Shown piece after piece: positions 37,901 through 45,966 of a stretch of 64,000 nt of DNA (the first letter of the stretch is position 1; each line of letters starts with the position of its first letter). The notes beneath the pieces were generated by a model. It was not told the origin of the DNA. It did not search any database and saw only the letters and a list, made by a program, of their open reading frames with translations. The translations under genes and the position numbers were made by a program. The DNA is from JAMQKA01 sp043951865. GTDB taxonomy: Bacteria; Bacteroidota; Rhodothermia; Balneolales; Balneolaceae. The stretch covers positions 165,681 to 229,680 of the forward strand of contig NZ_JBINJF010000005.1 of the NCBI RefSeq assembly GCF_043951865.1, written 5' to 3'.

Positions 37901-38116
37901 CCGACCGAAGCCGGCGTCATCATCCAGATCTACGACATGTCAGGCCGTAAAGTACTGGAGCCGGTTAGACGAATATACCCGCCAGATAACTACAATTTTG
38001 AAGTGGATCTCAGCGGACTGGCGAGCGGCGTCTACATGTACCGGGTCATCGCGCTTCCACAGGGTGAGACAGATGAACGGATCATCAAAACCCGTAAAAT
38101 GACGCTCATAAAATGA
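34940..38116 (+). CDS. Large secreted BNR/sortilin-like repeat protein with C-terminal sorting domain
   Basis: A 1058-residue exported protein. It has a signal-anchor or signal peptide (about residues 8-28), a linker, then multiple BNR/Asp-box blades of a sialidase- or sortilin-type propeller (SVDGGSTW, STDNGDTW, YNDGDDW, SADGGDTW). An Ig-like region follows (about 840-965), and then a C-terminal sorting domain (ELGQNFPNPFNPTTTI onward, last 90 residues) of the type used by Por/type IX-like secretion. It is likely exported to the surface or released. The stretch coding for about residues 790-960 is far more AT-rich than the rest, suggesting recombination. The ATG at 34940 places the hydrophobic helix at the N-terminus. 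Confidence 0.9.
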   Translation: MKQPASRFILTAIVLILSGIAATAGYWYYQTSGQKIAAGDASPGEVKVGESLSKIQTKVARSQYFFRMLKDPGINAIPPNIRNRELRLARQQPTRSQNPIRIKQKDGTFASLEFNWQSAGPIDVGGRTRALGIDQTNPNIIIAGGTSGGIWKSVDGGSTWDLKTDPSQHMSVTSVAQDTTEPDTWYYTSGELRGNTAGDRSGLAGYFGTGVFKSTDNGDTWSKIPSTDDNDTAFNSPYDFITRVVVSPTTGSVFIASNGIGIYRSTDSQPFPSAQQSLPPPLLGTAGGHQYVDIAAGPDGRLVAALSEEQAGGSPVQGANPGLFVSYNDGDDWIEITPDIENFPDTYQRSVIDIAPSAPDTVYVMTYVGGSGEDEDVRLHLVDLNDLQNGGTVQSEDRTEHIPDFGGEIGYMSTQSNYNMEIAVKPDDPDFVLLGGINLFRSRDGFSSSPPGGYGDDDKNEYWIGGYAKANDISKYPQQHPDQHVIKFHPNNPNIAWTGHDGGVSKTIDITGSSVSWENMNNGYVTTQFYAVDIPETPGDKRLMGGTQDNGTPFFRFNSQQSQQTQSAVNIFTGDGGHAYFTPSYLFVSAQNGNVLRWQTDPSGNPSNFAYVTPIDARNQLFIHPYAVDPNDQDIMYYPDGDSLWRNIQIGEITNSSNPDGTSEGWNMITELSSSGAGSGHLITTLEVTQTPSDILYYGAYSVTGGQPHIYRLENASTSSDARDISIPGAENGSYPHDIAANPSNGNELLAVFSNYEVPSVFHSADGGDTWQNVEGNLTSVNEQAGPSVRSATIIEGETGTIYMLGTSTGIYSTTDLEVENIQWTQEGASSIGYTVTEHLSSRNIDGTIAAGTHGRGVFKGDFQSTVPNYRYITLDQYQAAPGEKININSTNLDFNPEGNIVLFSNTPAEIESISENQLTVIVPRVSNRVMDSQNANTNKLVQVQVKVGDQTISALQGFEILPPEEFELGQNFPNPFNPTTTIPIDLPTEAGVIIQIYDMSGRKVLEPVRRIYPPDNYNFEVDLSGLASGVYMYRVIALPQGETDERIIKTRKMTLIK

Positions 38117-38150
38117 AACAAGATACGTAATACCTGATCCGTACGAATCT

Positions 38151-38185
38151 CACGTCTGACGTTTGACGTCTCACATCTCACGTTT
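38151..38185. repeat. Degenerate heptamer array, five units
   Basis: Five tandem 7-mers: CACGTCT, GACGTTT, GACGTCT, CACATCT, CACGTTT. The array overlaps the last codons of the thioredoxin-fold gene. A related array in opposite orientation is at 53922. Confidence 0.65.
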
Positions 38186-38794
38186 CCATCTCTCAATAAG
38201 CACCTCAAACTCCTCCTGGATATCCTGCGTGCCGTTATCCGCATACCACTTATGCAGCTTCCGGGCCCACTCCTTGCGGGAGTAGCTGTCCATCCATTTG
38301 TCATAGACCAGGCGCTGAGCCTCTTCCGGGCGCGGTCCCCAGCTGCCCAGTTCTGATAACGTCTCGGGTTCAAGTGCAATGAGTTTGGGAATGGAGCGCG
38401 CGCCGTCGGTTTCGTAGTGATCCATAATCGCCTCATACTGGTGGCGCAGCAACAGTCCGAGTTCAATATTCGGTGATTCATTGGCTATTTTAGCAATTAC
38501 CGGCAGACTCTGCGCCGCATCTCCGCACCAACCTTCGGTGAGCACCAGCCACGTCATTTCGGTGTCAAGATCCCGGAGCGTCTCTTTCAGGCTCTCCTGC
38601 AGCTCGGTGCGTTTGTCCAGGCGGTTCATGCGATGGACGTTCATCTTCGTATACTCCGCCAGCGCCTCCGACTGTCGGTCTCCCGTCACTTTTCCCTCTT
38701 CCAGGAGTTCATCGATTAGGGACCTGTATGATTGATAGGTTAATGCGTTTTCAACAATTTCAGGGGTGAATAGTTGCTCTGCTACTTCAGCCAT
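38171..38794 (-). CDS. Thioredoxin-fold protein with a single active-site cysteine
   Basis: A 207-residue cytosolic protein with a thioredoxin-like core. The active-site loop reads TEGWCGDAAQSLPVI, where the second Cys of the usual WCxxC is Ala, so it cannot form the normal intramolecular disulfide. This pattern fits the thioredoxin_9 group, whose function is not well defined. Its last residues (KREM) are encoded by a heptamer repeat array, so the C-terminus may have been extended or replaced. It converges with the BNR gene. Confidence 0.85.
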   Translation of the reverse strand: MAEVAEQLFTPEIVENALTYQSYRSLIDELLEEGKVTGDRQSEALAEYTKMNVHRMNRLDKRTELQESLKETLRDLDTEMTWLVLTEGWCGDAAQSLPVIAKIANESPNIELGLLLRHQYEAIMDHYETDGARSIPKLIALEPETLSELGSWGPRPEEAQRLVYDKWMDSYSRKEWARKLHKWYADNGTQDIQEEFEVLIERWKREM

Positions 38795-38885
38795 GTGTAG
38801 ATTAAATGTTCAACTTTGTATTTGTGAATAGGTTTTCTGACGATCTCCACGCCAATCTTCTTACCGGATGTAATTCTGGTTCGCT

Positions 38886-39788
38886 TTAAAAAAGAAGCAC
38901 GTGAAGACGATGCTTCAGGATAATTCCGGCACACAAAAACAGGACAAACGCCAGGGAGGTTCCATATTTTATCCGCATCACTTTTTCATAGTCATCGGCG
39001 TGCAGTGAAAGGGTATTCAGCAAACGGTTGATCGCCCCGCCGGTGACCATCCCCAGGAGAAGAAACGTTATCCCGATCCACGGGCTCGCCGTTCCAAGGG
39101 CTACGGAGAGTAGCAGAACACCTGATCCAAATGCGTACCGGAAAAAAGTAAATACCGCCTCCCTGCCAAATACGATTGCAAATGTTTGGTCGCCGCGGAC
39201 CCGGTCTTCTGCGGTCTGGTAGATTTGGGAAGTGGGATACAGGCTCAGTATAACCAGCGCAACGCCAATCGATGCCGGCACTACCACAAGGGAGATCGGA
39301 CCGCCGGGATTTGCCGCCAGGTACCCCATCAAAAACGAGTTTGTTCCCGTGCTCACTCCAATCGCCACCAGGCTCCGCACCGGGGTCCCTTTCCAGCGGG
39401 CCAGCGGAGTGGAATAGAGCCAGAAAAACAGCATGCTTACGGCATAAACCACGGCAAACGGCACACTGACCATTGTGGCAAAATAAAATCCCGCAAACTG
39501 AACCAGCAGGGAAACGATCCACATCCAGCGCTGCATGGGGGGTGGATGTTTGAGTCCCCCGATTGCCCCTTCGTCCTTGTCCCACCACGAATTGTAGGCC
39601 GTGGCTCCACCGAACAGCAGCAGATGCACATTTAAAAACTGCGTTCCAAAAGTGGTCCAGTCCATTGTTTGTTGAAAAAAACCGCCCATCAGGTATCCTC
39701 CCGAGAGAATAAACACCTGGTAATGCCACCGGAGATGGAGCAAAAAATGCCACAGCTGTCCAAAGATCGGAACCCTTGCCTTATTCAT
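38886..39788 (-). CDS. UbiA-family prenyltransferase
   Basis: A 300-residue integral membrane protein with eight or nine hydrophobic helices. The two metal/diphosphate motifs are present but altered: the first is NSWWDKDEG near residue 65 (normally NDxxDxxxD), and the second is AEDRVRGD near 190. It is related to enzymes that attach prenyl chains to quinone, heme or chlorophyll precursors, or that handle related lipids. The acceptor is unknown; no quinone-synthesis gene is adjacent. I use the ATG at 39788; a GTG at 39797 is an alternative. Confidence 0.85.
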   Translation of the reverse strand: MNKARVPIFGQLWHFLLHLRWHYQVFILSGGYLMGGFFQQTMDWTTFGTQFLNVHLLLFGGATAYNSWWDKDEGAIGGLKHPPPMQRWMWIVSLLVQFAGFYFATMVSVPFAVVYAVSMLFFWLYSTPLARWKGTPVRSLVAIGVSTGTNSFLMGYLAANPGGPISLVVVPASIGVALVILSLYPTSQIYQTAEDRVRGDQTFAIVFGREAVFTFFRYAFGSGVLLLSVALGTASPWIGITFLLLGMVTGGAINRLLNTLSLHADDYEKVMRIKYGTSLAFVLFLCAGIILKHRLHVLLF

Positions 39789-39853
39789 TATCACCACCGA
39801 TTCCTGGTTAATTGATAGAAGGCTTCACAATATCATACATTTGACCTCCCAAA

Positions 39854-39909
39854 CCAACCTCCAACCTTCAACATTTAACCTTTAACATTCAACCTTCAAC
39901 ATTTCCCCT
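39854..39909. repeat. Degenerate heptamer array, eight units
   Basis: CCAACCT, CCAACCT, TCAACAT, TTAACCT, TTAACAT, TCAACCT, TCAACAT, then TTCCCCT. It is the longest heptamer array in the window and lies between the divergent UbiA and glycosylase-labelled genes, where their promoters should be. Confidence 0.7.
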
Positions 39910-39957
39910 CCACACAACAAGATGATATCCCTGGTAAAAAATGATATCTTGGGCGTT

Positions 39958-40869
39958 ATGCGAATTTCATTTATCGACCATATCGCCGAAGCACCCCACA
40001 TACGGGAAATAATCCCTGAACAGCAGTGGCACACCCGGATCAAGGAACATGAGCGGTGCATTGCCGCCTTAATTGACGACTACCTGGAGCGCCGGCAACA
40101 GCATGAAAAAGATCCGGTGATGGACTTCCTGTTTGAATACTACGCCTTCCGTCCCTCCCATCTCAAGCGCTGGTCACCGGGCTTCGGCCGCCTGCTGGAA
40201 GGTTCCGATTTTGATGCCCTGGAGATCAGCGAATTGGCCATTACCGGCAGCGGAGCTTTTCTTGATCCCGAATTATTTCCCGAGAACCGGAAGAGCGCGG
40301 TGCGGTGGATTTTGACTGTCCTCCGGAATTCGGCCGGCAAGAAGCCCTCCTTCGGTTGCTTCGGCATGCATGAGTGGGCGATGGTCTACAAGGCGGACCA
40401 GGTCCGGCACGAACAGATTCCCCTCCGGATGTCCGGGGATGAGCTGGCCGAATTTGTGGAGTCCCGCCCGCTGGCCTGCACCCATTTTGATGCCTTCCGT
40501 TTTTTTACGGATGAAGCCCGACCGCTGAATAAACATGAACTCAACCGTGACAACTTCCAGGAGATGGAACAGCCCGGCTGCATCCACAGCAACATGGACC
40601 TGTACAAATGGGCGTTCAAGATGTACCCCTGGATCGGCAGTGACCTCGTTCGGGAGGCGTTTGAGCTGGCAGTGGAGGCGCGGTTTGTCGACATGAAAGC
40701 CAGTCCCTACGACCTGCGAAAACGTGGACTGCAGCCGATCAAAATTGAGACCAGCGAAGGGCGCGCGAAGTATGTTGAAAAACAGCAAGAGATTTTCGAA
40801 AAAGGCCGGCCGGTGCGCGATAAGCTGATCCGGGAATACCGGCAACTGGCAGATTACTTTGACTGCTGA
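39958..40869 (+). CDS. Protein of the family often labelled 3-methyladenine DNA glycosylase
   Basis: A 303-residue cytosolic protein. The strongest blocks are GCFGMHEWAMVY near residue 130, CTHFDAFRFFT near 182, QPGCIHSNMDLYKWAFKMYPW near 218 (given as landmarks GCIHSNMDL and LYKWAFKMYP) and DMKASPYDL near 257. I recall such sequences being annotated as 3-methyladenine DNA glycosylase, but no helix-hairpin-helix is visible, so that label is doubtful. The His-rich conserved motifs could bind metal. An in-frame ATG at 39922 is an alternative start. It stands alone. Confidence 0.8.
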   Translation: MRISFIDHIAEAPHIREIIPEQQWHTRIKEHERCIAALIDDYLERRQQHEKDPVMDFLFEYYAFRPSHLKRWSPGFGRLLEGSDFDALEISELAITGSGAFLDPELFPENRKSAVRWILTVLRNSAGKKPSFGCFGMHEWAMVYKADQVRHEQIPLRMSGDELAEFVESRPLACTHFDAFRFFTDEARPLNKHELNRDNFQEMEQPGCIHSNMDLYKWAFKMYPWIGSDLVREAFELAVEARFVDMKASPYDLRKRGLQPIKIETSEGRAKYVEKQQEIFEKGRPVRDKLIREYRQLADYFDC

Positions 40870-40946
40870 TCGGGTGGAGGTCCTTGCGGGGAATCAGGTC
40901 AAAACAGTCATAAAGTTGGAAAGTGTTAAGTATTAATTTACAGCCT

Positions 40947-41109
40947 AGGAGTCTGTCGGACTTAGCCTAATCTACTGCGAACAATCCGAATTTGGCCAGA
41001 TTTCGAGCTCTTTTTCGTTAAATAGCCCCACTACTCGCCTCAAAAGACCTCAAAATCTGACTCAAATTGGCTGATTCTCGTTACAATTCCCTAAGTCCGA
41101 CAGACTCCT
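40947..41109. repeat. MITE-like element with 19-bp perfect terminal inverted repeats
   Basis: AGGAGTCTGTCGGACTTAG (40947-40965) and its exact complement CTAAGTCCGACAGACTCCT (41091-41109) bound 163 bp. The interior also pairs imperfectly, for example AATTTGGCCAGATTT with AAATCTGACTCAAATT, so the whole element could fold into one long hairpin. It has no coding capacity. The ends recall those of IS1182-type transposons, which is a recollection. No clear target duplication is visible. Confidence 0.82.
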
Positions 41110-41122
41110 GGAATCCGCTTTA

Positions 41123-42331
41123 TTAAACGGGAAACGAGATTTTCCCAAAATTGACGCGGCGCGGGGTTCCCTGCTTCGGGTCGATCAAGAATCCTTCTCC
41201 GGCGAGCATCTCGTTGGCCAGTACCGCAAAGCTGGCCGCCTCCTTGGCATCGGGATTGTAGCCGATTGCTTCAAAGCTTTCCACCGGTATATCCTCCAAT
41301 AATCCATTGAGCCACCGCATCATCGTCTTGTTGTGCATGCCCCCGCCGCTCACATACACCGCGGGGGGCATATCTGCGTCCAGCCCGTCGGCGACCGAAC
41401 GCAGTGCATCCGCAATCGTTTCCGCCGTGAGCCATGTCAGGGTAGCCACCAAGTCTGTGGCAGCAATTCCCGTTTTGCCGACTTTTTTCTTGTTCTTCTC
41501 AACCCATTTCAAATTAAACAACTCCGGTCCCGTGGTTTTCGGGAACGGTTCATGAAAATAGGGATCCTGCTTCATCTGCCTCAACAGTTCAGGTTGTACG
41601 GTTCCCGAAGCAGCGATCGCTCCATCCCGGTCGAACTCCCGGCCAAATTCCGACTGCACGACCGCGTTGATCAGCGTGTTACCCGGGCCCGTATCGGTAG
41701 TGACATACCGGGCATCGGACGCTTGCGAGGGAAGAAAAGAGAAATTGGCGATTCCTCCTATATTCAGCAAAAATCGATTTTCCGTGGGGTGAGAAAACAG
41801 CAATTTATCGACCAGCGAAGCCATCGGGGCTCCCTCGCCGCCGGCGGCCGTGTGTTTTTGGCGAAAATCGCTGATGGTGATGATGCCCGTGTTCCTGGCA
41901 ATGTGATCGCCATCGCCAATCTGAAGGGTGGCATTGGGCATCCCTTTTTTCCGGTGTTTCACAAACGGGGCATGGTAAATTGTCTGGCCGTGACTGGCAA
42001 CCGCATCAATATCGGTCGGTTCCATCTCCCACCCGGCCAGCGTTTCCAGGACCAGGTCGGCGTGGTAGTTTGCCAGCCAGGTGTGGGCCAGGCACACCTC
42101 TTGCAGCGATGCCTCTTCCACCGAAACGACCTCTCTCAACCGGCTGATAATATCCTGTGGATAGGGAAATGTTTTGATTTTTTTGACTTCAAGAAGCGTC
42201 TCGCGGCCCGCTCCCGTAATGTTGCACAGGACCATATCAAGTCCGTCAAGCGAGGTCCCCGACATCAGTCCCAATATGTTTCGTTCCGGTTTTGATGCAA
42301 TCTCCGAAAGCTGCTGTATGGAGTAGTTCAT
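41123..42331 (-). CDS. anmK: Anhydro-N-acetylmuramic acid kinase
   Basis: A 402-residue sugar kinase of the actin/hexokinase fold. It cleaves and phosphorylates 1,6-anhydroMurNAc from cell-wall turnover to MurNAc-6-phosphate. It has the GLMSGTSLDGLDMVL phosphate loop at about 21-35, VASHGQTIYH, RFLLNIGGIANFS and TDTGPGNTL blocks. It is a cytosolic peptidoglycan recycling enzyme. MurQ is not in the window. Downstream of its stop is the 163-bp MITE-like element, 13 bp away, which may serve as its transcript end. Confidence 0.95.
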   Translation of the reverse strand: MNYSIQQLSEIASKPERNILGLMSGTSLDGLDMVLCNITGAGRETLLEVKKIKTFPYPQDIISRLREVVSVEEASLQEVCLAHTWLANYHADLVLETLAGWEMEPTDIDAVASHGQTIYHAPFVKHRKKGMPNATLQIGDGDHIARNTGIITISDFRQKHTAAGGEGAPMASLVDKLLFSHPTENRFLLNIGGIANFSFLPSQASDARYVTTDTGPGNTLINAVVQSEFGREFDRDGAIAASGTVQPELLRQMKQDPYFHEPFPKTTGPELFNLKWVEKNKKKVGKTGIAATDLVATLTWLTAETIADALRSVADGLDADMPPAVYVSGGGMHNKTMMRWLNGLLEDIPVESFEAIGYNPDAKEAASFAVLANEMLAGEGFLIDPKQGTPRRVNFGKISFPV

Positions 42332-42413
42332 AAATTTTATTGCGTATTTAACGGTTCCCGCCGTATGTTTGAGCGAAAGATGAGCAGCAATTACCCAACA
42401 CGCAACAGTGATT

Positions 42414-42665
42414 ATGGCAGAATTTGACGAATCGGATTACCAGGCGTATGAACAGGACCTGGAACTGCTGACCGAAACCCTTCGAAAATGCTTTAATGCC
42501 GGCCGGGCGCGCTACAACGTCGTGGGGCATCAAAACGCTCTTTTTGTAGAGATCGAGGGCCTCGACGAGCTGACACCGGAAGAAATCTCCGAGGTGGCCG
42601 AACCGGTGCTGGAAGAGCTGGACATGGATTTTGATGAAATCTCGCTGCTGCCGTTAAAAAATTAA
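42414..42665 (+). CDS. Small acidic protein of unknown function
   Basis: An 83-residue protein, highly acidic, with no signal peptide or membrane helix. It has an amphipathic N-terminal helix (ESDYQAYEQDLELLTETLRKC in part) and a C-terminal stretch DELTPEEISEVAEPVLEELDMDFDEI. No family is recognised. Codon use resembles the neighbours and the frame is clean, which argues for a real gene. The ATG at 42414 follows a possible GTG at 42408. It is divergent from anmK. Confidence 0.65.
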   Translation: MAEFDESDYQAYEQDLELLTETLRKCFNAGRARYNVVGHQNALFVEIEGLDELTPEEISEVAEPVLEELDMDFDEISLLPLKN

Positions 42666-42907
42666 CCTTCGAACGCAGGTAACACAGATTCTACCGATCA
42701 CCTCGGGATTTTTTGTAATCAAGATCATGCACCAGTGTAACCTGCACATTTCATCCCATTTTTGTTCTATCGTATCGTATTCCTGCAAAATTTTGTTCGT
42801 GTTTTCTCGGCAGCTCAAGGGTTTGTATTTTAAAGGGGGCTTTGCAAAACCGCTGTTTTTCGATACCCTCATAGAATCAAACCCAACATCAGGTCATTTA
42901 TTTGGTT

Positions 42908-44617
42908 ATGGAACAGGATGCTCCCAATTACGAACTGCGATGTGTAGCGGGCAATCACCTCAACACTGAGCAGGAGACGACCACCTATTGCACGGAATGC
43001 GGAAGCGTGCTTCGCGTTTACTACGATGAGAATCCCGGTCGCATCCAGTACCCGCTGGAGCATCCAAAGCCGGAGCCACTCAAGACAAAACCCACCGCCC
43101 TAAAAAAACTCGACCGCCTCTCTGAAACCTATGGCGCCGACCTTTGGGCCAAGCTGGAGTTTGAACACCCCACCGGCTGCTTCAAAGACCGGGGCAGCTA
43201 CATTGAAGTGCAGAAGGCGATAGAACTCGGAGCCGATGCGATATGCCTGGCCTCCACCGGCAACATGGCGGCATCGGTGGCGGCCTATGCCTGTTATTTC
43301 AACATCCCCTGCTTTGTATTTGTGCCGGAGAAAACCACCGATGCCAAAATTGCCCAGGCGACTATCTATGATGCCAACATCATCCGCATTAAAGGTGATT
43401 TCAGCACCTGTGAGGCACTTTGTCGCAAATTTGCAACGTCGGGCAACTACTACCTGGCGGGAGACTACGTATTCCGCGAAGAGGGCCAGAAGTCATTCTC
43501 CTATGAACTGGTTGAACAGGAGGGCAGCGACTTTGATTTTATCTTTATCCCCGTGGGCTGCGGCACCAATTTCGGGGCGATCCACAAGGGATTTACGGAA
43601 TTGAAAGCGGTCGGCAGAATCGATCGAATCCCCCGTCTAGTTGCCATCCAGCCAGAGCAGAGTTCGCCGGTGGTGGAAGGAATTTTCAAGAAAGAGAAAA
43701 TTATTAAAAAACAGGTCAATACCATTGCCCAGTCGGTGGCGGCATCGGACCCGGTGGACTTTCTAAAAGTGCTGATCGGAATCGAGGAGACCGGCGGAGA
43801 AGCATTTACCGTTACAGAAGATGAGATCCTCCAGTCGCTCAAGGAGATGGCGGTTAAAGAGGGGCATTTTACGGAGCCCGCCTGCGCCCTGCCCCTGGCG
43901 GCGTTTAAAAATAATGCGGCCGCCTTTAGCGGTAAGAAATGCCTGTTTGTACTTACCGGTGCCGGACTCAAGGACACGAAGGTCGTTGCCAAGCACTCCC
44001 TCTCCTCCCCGGTTCTTTCGCCTGATCTTGAGAAGGTGAGCAATTACATACACTCCGGCTACATCGAGATGCAGAAGCAGTCGTGGGGCCGCTCGCGCGA
44101 TACGTTCGTGGCCAATCTCAAAATGGATGCCGACCACCAGCGACTCTATAACGAGTATATCGAGAATATAAACAAGAAGGGGAAGTCGCTCAGCAACAAC
44201 GAAATCGAGGTGCTCCAGTCGCTGGTCTTCAATGAAGAACTGGACCTTAACTATCCCGTGGAAGTGGTGGATTACAAAATCACCATGCACAAGCACGGGC
44301 TGGTGCACGCCACCGCCAAGCTGAACCTGCAGGGCAAAAATGTTACCACCCACGCCAACGGGGTGGGCCCGGTGGATGCCATCCTGACAGCCATCAAATC
44401 GGAGACCGACAACATATTCAACCTGGAGGTAAAGAATCATGAAGTCGAAATCCTGAGTCCCGATACCGACTCCCTGGTCGTTGTTACGCTCACCCTGGCC
44501 AATGCAAACTCCGACCAGGAATGGGTCTCCAAGGCCGCCTCACCCGATACGCTGGAAGCCGCTGTACAGGCGTTTACCAAGGGACTGGCTATTGCCATGA
44601 AGGGGGCCGAGGCGTAG
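42908..44617 (+). CDS. Threonine-synthase-like PLP enzyme fused to a LeuA-type allosteric domain
   Basis: A 569-residue two-domain enzyme. The N-terminal part has a possible Zn-ribbon (C12, H17, C28, C31) and a fold-type II PLP core resembling archaeal threonine synthase, with the PLP lysine K93 in TGCFKDRGSY, STGNMAAS (116-123) and GCGTNFGA (217-224). The C-terminal part (about 438-568) matches the 2-isopropylmalate synthase regulatory fold: HKHGLVHATAKLNLQG and ANGVGPVDAILTAI. In LeuA and citramalate synthase that domain senses leucine or isoleucine. It is convergent with thrC, 20 bp apart. It may be a feedback-regulated threonine or 2-oxobutyrate branch enzyme. A TTG at 42902 is an alternative start. 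Confidence 0.85.
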   Translation: MEQDAPNYELRCVAGNHLNTEQETTTYCTECGSVLRVYYDENPGRIQYPLEHPKPEPLKTKPTALKKLDRLSETYGADLWAKLEFEHPTGCFKDRGSYIEVQKAIELGADAICLASTGNMAASVAAYACYFNIPCFVFVPEKTTDAKIAQATIYDANIIRIKGDFSTCEALCRKFATSGNYYLAGDYVFREEGQKSFSYELVEQEGSDFDFIFIPVGCGTNFGAIHKGFTELKAVGRIDRIPRLVAIQPEQSSPVVEGIFKKEKIIKKQVNTIAQSVAASDPVDFLKVLIGIEETGGEAFTVTEDEILQSLKEMAVKEGHFTEPACALPLAAFKNNAAAFSGKKCLFVLTGAGLKDTKVVAKHSLSSPVLSPDLEKVSNYIHSGYIEMQKQSWGRSRDTFVANLKMDADHQRLYNEYIENINKKGKSLSNNEIEVLQSLVFNEELDLNYPVEVVDYKITMHKHGLVHATAKLNLQGKNVTTHANGVGPVDAILTAIKSETDNIFNLEVKNHEVEILSPDTDSLVVVTLTLANANSDQEWVSKAASPDTLEAAVQAFTKGLAIAMKGAEA

Positions 44618-44637
44618 GCTATACCCATCTCCCATTG

Positions 44638-45960
44638 TCAATATTGCTCCAGCAGCCACGCTTTCAACCGCCCGAAATCGCTGTCCATGTGGGTACTCTT
44701 CTTCTCCTTCTGCAGGCACGCTGCGAGTCGGCCCGGTAGTGGGATTTTCTCCCCGATTACGGGTTCAATGACATCTCCGAACTTGGCGGGATGGGCGGTA
44801 GAGAGGATGACAAACGGTGTATCATCCGGCTCCCCAAAATAGCCCGCGGCCTCTCTCCTATACGCTTCTGTCGCCAGGTAACCCACGGCCGTATGCGGAT
44901 CCAATAAATAGCCCGTTTTCTCTTTTACGCTCCTTATCGCATCTGCGGTCTGCTCATCGGAAAAGGATGCTCCCCATATATGACGCCGAATCGCCTCGTG
45001 ATCGTGGTTATACAGGTATTCGATCCTGGCAAAATTACTGGGATTGCCCACATCCATCGCGTTGGAGATCGTTCGCTTGGAGGGACGCGGGTTAAATGAA
45101 CCGGTTTGCAGGTATTCCGGCACGACGTCATTCACATTGGTGGCAGCAATAAAACCGGAGGCCGGCATCCCTATTTTCCGGGCCATAAGCCCGGCAGTCA
45201 GATTTCCGAAATTACCGCTGGGCACGCAAAAAACAGGGGGATTTTGTTCCGTTTTCTCCATTTGTGCCAAGGCATACAGGTAATAGAATGACTGGGGAAT
45301 CAGCCGGGCGATGTTGATGGAGTTTGCCGAACTCAGCACAAGCTGTTCATTCAACTCCTGGTCGGAAAACGCCTGTTTTACCATCTGCTGGCAATCATCA
45401 AAGGTACCGTCTATTTCCAGCGCAGTTACGTTTTGTCCGGCCGTGGTAAGCTGCTGCTCCTGCAGTCGACTCACTTTTCCGCTGGGATACAGGAGGCACA
45501 CCTTCACGCCTTCAACGCCTAAAAATCCCTGGGCCACGGCACTTCCCGTATCGCCGGAGGTCGCCGCCAGGATAACGATATCCTGTTCTTTATTTTTACG
45601 GAAAGCTGAGAAAATGCGCGACATAAACCGGGCTCCAAAATCCTTGAAGGCGAGCGTGGGACCGTGAAACAGCTCCAAAATGTTGAGATTATCTTCAATG
45701 GAAACGAGCGGAGCGTCAAAATTCAGTGCTTCCTCGATAACCGAGTGCAGGGTGTCGTCGTCCAGTTCATCCACAAAAAGCCGGCTTACTTCAACACCGA
45801 TCTGCTGCAAACTCTTGTCGTGAATATTGGTCAAAAAAGCCTCGTCGAGCGCAGGCCAGTGGTCCGGAACATACAGCCCGCCGTCGGGAGCCAATCCCTT
45901 CAACACCGCTTCTGAAAACGGTACCGGTTCTGAATCCCCATTTGTACTGATAAATTTCAT
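44638..45960 (-). CDS. thrC: Threonine synthase
   Basis: A 440-residue PLP enzyme that converts O-phosphohomoserine to threonine. The active-site lysine is in LAFKDFGARF near residue 110, with AATSGDTGSAVAQGF and SANSINIARLIPQ blocks. It is the canonical ThrC, the last gene of a six-gene minus-strand operon. The start is 3-6 bp after thrB (ATG ATG; I use the second). A second, threonine-synthase-like fusion lies next door in convergent orientation, so two related activities coexist. Confidence 0.96.
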   Translation of the reverse strand: MKFISTNGDSEPVPFSEAVLKGLAPDGGLYVPDHWPALDEAFLTNIHDKSLQQIGVEVSRLFVDELDDDTLHSVIEEALNFDAPLVSIEDNLNILELFHGPTLAFKDFGARFMSRIFSAFRKNKEQDIVILAATSGDTGSAVAQGFLGVEGVKVCLLYPSGKVSRLQEQQLTTAGQNVTALEIDGTFDDCQQMVKQAFSDQELNEQLVLSSANSINIARLIPQSFYYLYALAQMEKTEQNPPVFCVPSGNFGNLTAGLMARKIGMPASGFIAATNVNDVVPEYLQTGSFNPRPSKRTISNAMDVGNPSNFARIEYLYNHDHEAIRRHIWGASFSDEQTADAIRSVKEKTGYLLDPHTAVGYLATEAYRREAAGYFGEPDDTPFVILSTAHPAKFGDVIEPVIGEKIPLPGRLAACLQKEKKSTHMDSDFGRLKAWLLEQY

Positions 45961-45966
45961 CATCTT

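Noticed and set aside
38151..38185. CRISPR-like array
   Set aside because: Units are 7 bp and degenerate, with no spacers; all heptamer arrays were rejected as CRISPR for this reason.
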